Part shown: piece after piece, positions 60,541-64,000 of the stretch
Layout of the letters: each line of letters starts with the position of its first letter
Position numbering within the stretch: the stretch's first letter is position 1
Assembly: GCF_004022265.1 (NCBI RefSeq)
Contig: NZ_SAVB01000005.1
Span: 1-64,000 of the forward strand
DNA length: 64,000 bases
Source of the DNA: Paenirhodobacter ferrireducens
GTDB lineage: Bacteria > Pseudomonadota > Alphaproteobacteria > Rhodobacterales > Rhodobacteraceae
Reading direction: 5' to 3'
The notes under the pieces: generated by a model
What the model saw: only the letters and a program-made list of their open reading frames with translations
Told to the model about the DNA's origin: nothing
The model's database searches: none
Program-made: the position numbers and the translations under genes

Positions 60541-61859
60541 CGCGCGAGACGATGGTGAACGCCTATGTCGAGGGGGCGGCCGACCTCGATGCGGAGACCG
60601 CGGCGCTGATCGCGCGGCGGCAGGCGCTGCTCGGGCCCGCCTATCGGCTGTTCTACGAAAAGCCGCTGCATCTGGTGCGGGGCGAGGGCGCGTGGCTTTA
60701 TGATGCCGCGGGCGAGGCCTATCTCGACGGCTACAACAACGTCACTTCGGTCGGGCATTGCCACCCGAAGGTGGTGGCGGCGATCGCCGCGCAGGCCGGC
60801 GTTCTGGCCACCCACACCCGCTACCTGCATGCGGGCGTTCTGGACTATGCCGAGCGGCTGCTCGCCACGCTGCCCACCGGGATCGGGCAGATGATGTTCA
60901 CCTGCACCGGCTCCGAGGCGAATGACCTTGCCGTGCGCATCGCGCGCGCCTTCACCGGCGGCACCGGCATCATCGTGACCGAGACCGCCTATCACGGCGT
61001 CACCCAGGCGGTGGCGGAGTTCTCGCCCTCGCTCGGCCCGGCGGTTGACCTTGGCGTGCATGTGCGCACCGTGCCCGCCCCCGACAGCTACCGCGAGGCG
61101 GATGTGGCGGGCGCCTTCACCGCCTCGGTCGAGGCGGCGATCGCCGATCTGACCCGCCACGGCATCCGCCCGGCGCTCTTCATCTGTGACGGCATCTTCG
61201 CCTCGGACGGGGTGTTCGACGGGCCGGCGGGCTTCCTGCAGGGCGCCGTTGCCGCGATCCGGGCCGCGGGCGGGCTTTACATCGCCGACGAGGTGCAATC
61301 GGGCTTTGGCCGCACCGGCGACGCGATGTGGGGCTTTCAGCGCCACGGCGTGACCCCCGACATCGTCACCATGGGCAAGCCGATGGGCAACGGCTATCCG
61401 GTCGCGGGCGTCGCGCTGCGCCCCGAGGTGGTCGCCGAGTTCGGCCGCAAGGCGCGCTATTTCAACACCTTCGGCGGCAATGCGGTGGCGGTTGCGGCGG
61501 CGACCGCGGTGCTGGATGTGATCGAGGGCGAGGGGCTGGTCGCGAACGCCCGCGACGTCGGCGCGCATCTGCGCGACGGGCTGCGTGGGCTCGCCGACCG
61601 CCATCCCTGCATCGGCGACGTGCGCGGGGCGGGGCTCTTCATCGGCGTCGAGATCGTCTCGGACCGCGCCGCGAAGACCCCCGATCCGGCGCGCACGGCG
61701 GCCATCGTCAACGGGTTGCGCGCGGAGCGCGTGCTGATCTCGGCCTGTGCCAAGGGCGCAAATGTGCTGAAGATCCGCCCGCCGCTGATCTTCACCCGCG
61801 AGCAGGCCGATCTGCTGGTGGCGCGGCTCGACCGGGTGCTTGGCGGGCTCGGCGCCTAA
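60537..61859 (+). CDS. Class III aminotransferase / phospho-lyase (AGXT2L-like)
   Basis: 440 residues, PLP enzyme. GYNNVTSVGHCHPKVVAAI, CTGSEANDLAVRIARAFTG, the Asp-containing ADEVQSGFGRTG, and the PLP lysine in TMGKPMGNGYPVAG. The NNVTSVGHCHP sequence and the pairing with the preceding kinase resemble AGXT2L1/2, which eliminate phosphate and ammonia from phosphoethanolamine or 5-phosphohydroxylysine. AGAGGAGG precedes the ATG. The convergent AraC gene overlaps its end. The kinase plus lyase suggests catabolism of hydroxylysine, ethanolamine or an analogue. Confidence 0.88.
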   Translation: MTRETMVNAYVEGAADLDAETAALIARRQALLGPAYRLFYEKPLHLVRGEGAWLYDAAGEAYLDGYNNVTSVGHCHPKVVAAIAAQAGVLATHTRYLHAGVLDYAERLLATLPTGIGQMMFTCTGSEANDLAVRIARAFTGGTGIIVTETAYHGVTQAVAEFSPSLGPAVDLGVHVRTVPAPDSYREADVAGAFTASVEAAIADLTRHGIRPALFICDGIFASDGVFDGPAGFLQGAVAAIRAAGGLYIADEVQSGFGRTGDAMWGFQRHGVTPDIVTMGKPMGNGYPVAGVALRPEVVAEFGRKARYFNTFGGNAVAVAAATAVLDVIEGEGLVANARDVGAHLRDGLRGLADRHPCIGDVRGAGLFIGVEIVSDRAAKTPDPARTAAIVNGLRAERVLISACAKGANVLKIRPPLIFTREQADLLVARLDRVLGGLGA

Positions 61860-62656
61860 CCCTGCAGGAAGCTTTGCGGCGGCCGGCCGAATTGCGTGCG
61901 GAAGGCGGCGACGAAGGCGCTCGGGCTGCGATAGCCGAGCGACCAGGCGATTTCGGTGCTGCTTTGTCCGCGCTCAAGCCGCTCGATCGCCGCCATCAGC
62001 CGCAGCCGGCTGCGCCATTGCCGGAAGGTGAGCCCGGTCTCGGCGCGGAACAGGCGTTCCAGCGTGCGCGGGCTCGCCCCGGCAAGGGCCGCCAGATCGG
62101 CAAGCGGGCGCGCCTCGTCGGGCGTCTCGCGCAGGTGCCGCATCAGCCGCACCAGCCGCGCGTCATGCGCGCCGGGCAGGCTGAGGGGCGCCTCGGCCAG
62201 CGCCTCGATCTCGTCGGTGATGACCGCGGCCAGATGCAGCCGCCGTGCGTCGAAGGGCGCGTCGGTGCTCAGCGCGGCGAGCCGCAGGATCAGTTCGCGC
62301 AGCAGCGGCGTCAGCAGCAGCACCGCGCAACGCGGCACCTGCCGGCGCAGCGCCAGCGTCGGGTCGACGTAGAGGTTGCGGATCTCGACCTCGGTCTCGG
62401 TCGTGACGTGGTGGTCGGTGCCGCCCGGGATCCAGACCGCGTGACTGGGCGGCACGATCCAGACGCCGCCGCGGCTCGTCACCCGCAACACCCCCTGCAT
62501 CGCCCAGATCAGCTGGCCGCGCGGGTGGCTGTGCGGCTCGACCATCTGCCCGGCCGGCATCCGCCCGCTGTGCACCAGCACCGGGCGCGCGGCATCGCGC
62601 ACGAAGCCGGCACCACTGGCGGGCCGGGTTGGCGTTTCGGCGACATCCTTTGTCAT
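61856..62656 (-). CDS. AraC-family transcriptional regulator with cupin domain
   Basis: 266 residues. The N-terminal cupin (EPHSHPRGQLIWAMQGVLRV, then VPPSHAVWIPGG) resembles the effector domain of AraC_binding/cupin regulators. The C-terminal double helix-turn-helix is LADLAALAGASPRTLERLF and STEIAWSLGYRSPSAFVAAF. Its stop overlaps the aminotransferase end by four bases (convergent), and its ATG at 62656 is 64 bases from the divergent SLC13 gene, the most probable target. Confidence 0.92.
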   Translation of the reverse strand: MTKDVAETPTRPASGAGFVRDAARPVLVHSGRMPAGQMVEPHSHPRGQLIWAMQGVLRVTSRGGVWIVPPSHAVWIPGGTDHHVTTETEVEIRNLYVDPTLALRRQVPRCAVLLLTPLLRELILRLAALSTDAPFDARRLHLAAVITDEIEALAEAPLSLPGAHDARLVRLMRHLRETPDEARPLADLAALAGASPRTLERLFRAETGLTFRQWRSRLRLMAAIERLERGQSSTEIAWSLGYRSPSAFVAAFRTQFGRPPQSFLQG

Positions 62657-62720
62657 GATGATGGTCTAACGCAGGGGCGCGCGCCGGGCTAGTGTGGCGG
62701 CGCGTGCGAACGGGGGTCCC

Positions 62721-64000
62721 ATGTCTGTCGCAAGAATTTCGATGAAACCGCTTTTCGTCGGGCTGGTCGTGCTGGCGGCGCTGGTGCTGGCGTTGCTGCC
62801 GCCCGCCGGGCTGACACTCGAGCAGGCGCGCACGCTCGGCATCGTGCTGGTCACGCTGGCGCTCTGGGCGACGGGGGTGGTGCCGGGCTATCTGGCCAGC
62901 CTGATCTTCTTCGCCGTGGTGCTGATCCTCGGCCTTGCGCCGGCGGCGACGGTCTTTGCCGGCTTCGGCTCGACCGCGGTCTGGCTGATCGTCTCGGGTT
63001 TCGTCATCGGCACGGCGATCGGCGTGTCCGGCCTTGGCGGTCGTCTGGCCGAAGCGGTGGGGCCGGTGCTCGGCCGCTCCTATCCGCGGCTCATCGGCGG
63101 GCTGATGATCGTGGCGATGGCGCTTGGCTTCCTGATGCCCTCCTCGGTCGGGCGCGCGGTGGTGCTGGTGCCGATCGGCATGGCGCTTGCCGACCGGGCG
63201 GGCTTTGGCCGCGGCTCGAACGGGCGGATCGGCATCGCCGCGGTGCTGGCGATCGGCTGCAACATGCCGAGCTTCGCGATCCTGCCCTCGAACATCCCGA
63301 ACATGGTGCTGTCGGGCGCGGCCGAGACCATCCACCACGTCCATTTCGGCTATACCGAATACCTGCTTCTGCATTACCCGGTGCTGGGCATTCTCAAGGC
63401 GGCGCTGACCGTCGCGCTGGTGCTGCGCCTGTTCCCGGCCGAGGTCGGTGCGCCGCTGCCGGGTGTGCTCGAGGCAGAGGCCGCGGCGGGCGCGCAACCC
63501 GGCGAGCGCGGCAAGCAGATCCGGGTGGCGGTGATCCTGCTTGCGACGCTCGTGCTGTGGATGACCGACAGCTGGCACGGGGTGAACGCGGCCTGGGTCG
63601 GGCTGGTCGCGGCGGTGATCCTGCTGATGCCGGGGATCGGCGTGGTGACGCCGCCGGCCTTCCGGCAGGGCGTCGACTTCGGCATGTTGCTGTTCGTCGT
63701 CGGCGCGCTGGCGCTTGGCGCGATGGTCAATGCCTCGGGGCTGGGCGCGCTGCTCGGCGCGGGGCTGCAAAAGGTGCTGCCGATGGCGCCCGGGGCGGAT
63801 GCGACGAATTTCCTGTCGCTCGTCGCGATGGCCAGCGGCACCGGCCTCTTCGCCACCGTGCCGGGGGTGCCCGCGGTGCTGACGCCGATGGCGCAGGATC
63901 TGGCCACCCTCACCGGTTTCAGCCTGAAGGCGGTGCTGATGACCCAGGTGATCGGCTTCTCGACGGTGTTCTTCCCCTATCAGGTGGGGCCCCTGGTGGT
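62721..64000 (+). CDS. SLC13/DASS-type anion symporter, C-terminus outside the window
   Basis: The first 426 codons are present and the frame runs off the right edge. About ten hydrophobic spans are visible (LFVGLVVLAALVLALLPPAG first). The segments FGSTAVWLIVSGFVIGTAIG, FLMPSSVGRAVVLVPIGMAL and LAIGCNMPSFAILPSNIPNM match the paired helical hairpins of divalent-anion:sodium symporters, which carry sulfate, citrate or dicarboxylates. GGGGG precedes the ATG at 62721. The divergent AraC-type gene 64 bases away probably regulates it. Confidence 0.87.
   Translation, partial: MSVARISMKPLFVGLVVLAALVLALLPPAGLTLEQARTLGIVLVTLALWATGVVPGYLASLIFFAVVLILGLAPAATVFAGFGSTAVWLIVSGFVIGTAIGVSGLGGRLAEAVGPVLGRSYPRLIGGLMIVAMALGFLMPSSVGRAVVLVPIGMALADRAGFGRGSNGRIGIAAVLAIGCNMPSFAILPSNIPNMVLSGAAETIHHVHFGYTEYLLLHYPVLGILKAALTVALVLRLFPAEVGAPLPGVLEAEAAAGAQPGERGKQIRVAVILLATLVLWMTDSWHGVNAAWVGLVAAVILLMPGIGVVTPPAFRQGVDFGMLLFVVGALALGAMVNASGLGALLGAGLQKVLPMAPGADATNFLSLVAMASGTGLFATVPGVPAVLTPMAQDLATLTGFSLKAVLMTQVIGFSTVFFPYQVGPLV

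Noticed and set aside
1-64000. tRNA or rRNA genes, CRISPR arrays, insertion sequences, toxin-antitoxin or defence islands
   Set aside because: None was recognised on either strand; gaps between genes are short and accounted for. A covariance-model scan would be needed to exclude small RNAs fully.

Overview
The window is a high-GC stretch of alphaproteobacterial chromosome, most probably from the Rhodobacteraceae. Evidence for this is the codon use, the Lys/Ala-rich tail on topoisomerase I, a DUF1523 protein, the BolA/CGFS-glutaredoxin pair, and an endolysin-holin pair of the kind that releases the Rhodobacter gene transfer agent. Genes are dense, with many ATGA-type overlaps. I see no rRNA, tRNA, CRISPR array, insertion sequence or prophage structural gene.

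Layout. 1-8.3 kb: start of a 3-oxoacid CoA-transferase, topA and dprA on the minus strand, then a secreted phytase-like esterase behind PhoB-type repeats, a YkuD lipoprotein and an AT-richer membrane gene. 8.4-19 kb: an orphan peptide-type binding protein with a cupin, panBC, an M20 peptidase, three small membrane proteins (one DUF1523), deoC with a two-domain ALDH-like protein that lacks active-site residues, and bolA-orf42-grxD. 19-30 kb: purL, a candidate trans-acting sRNA, a LysR regulator, murI, a GYF/DUF805 protein, argC, ccmE, the gene-transfer-agent-type endolysin and holin, arginase and metG.

30.3-35.9 kb: an ABC importer locus (ATPase, beta-CASP-like MBL hydrolase, histidine phosphatase, binding protein, fused permease). 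A near-consensus PhoB box lies upstream of each of its two halves. This suggests uptake of an organophosphate followed by stepwise dephosphorylation. 36.3-43.2 kb: a polar amino-acid ABC importer, a LysR regulator, and ornithine-cyclodeaminase-family, D-amino-acid dehydrogenase and XRE-cupin genes, an apparent amino-acid catabolic island. 43.3-49 kb: an HlyD/FtsX/ATPase exporter and a hydrolase-OsmC fusion.

49-55.3 kb: a dipeptide-type ABC operon ending in a glycerophosphodiesterase gene. 55.4-59.3 kb: LysR, GNAT, a dioxygenase-hydrolase fusion (equivalent to Bacillus MhqE+MhqD) and a divergent pirin, resembling a quinone/electrophile-stress module. 59.4-64 kb: a probable leader ORF, a hydroxylysine-kinase-like phosphotransferase, a class III aminotransferase, an AraC regulator and the start of an SLC13 transporter. 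Two long perfect palindromes flanked by GC hairpins (12.1 and 28.4 kb) belong to one intergenic repeat family.
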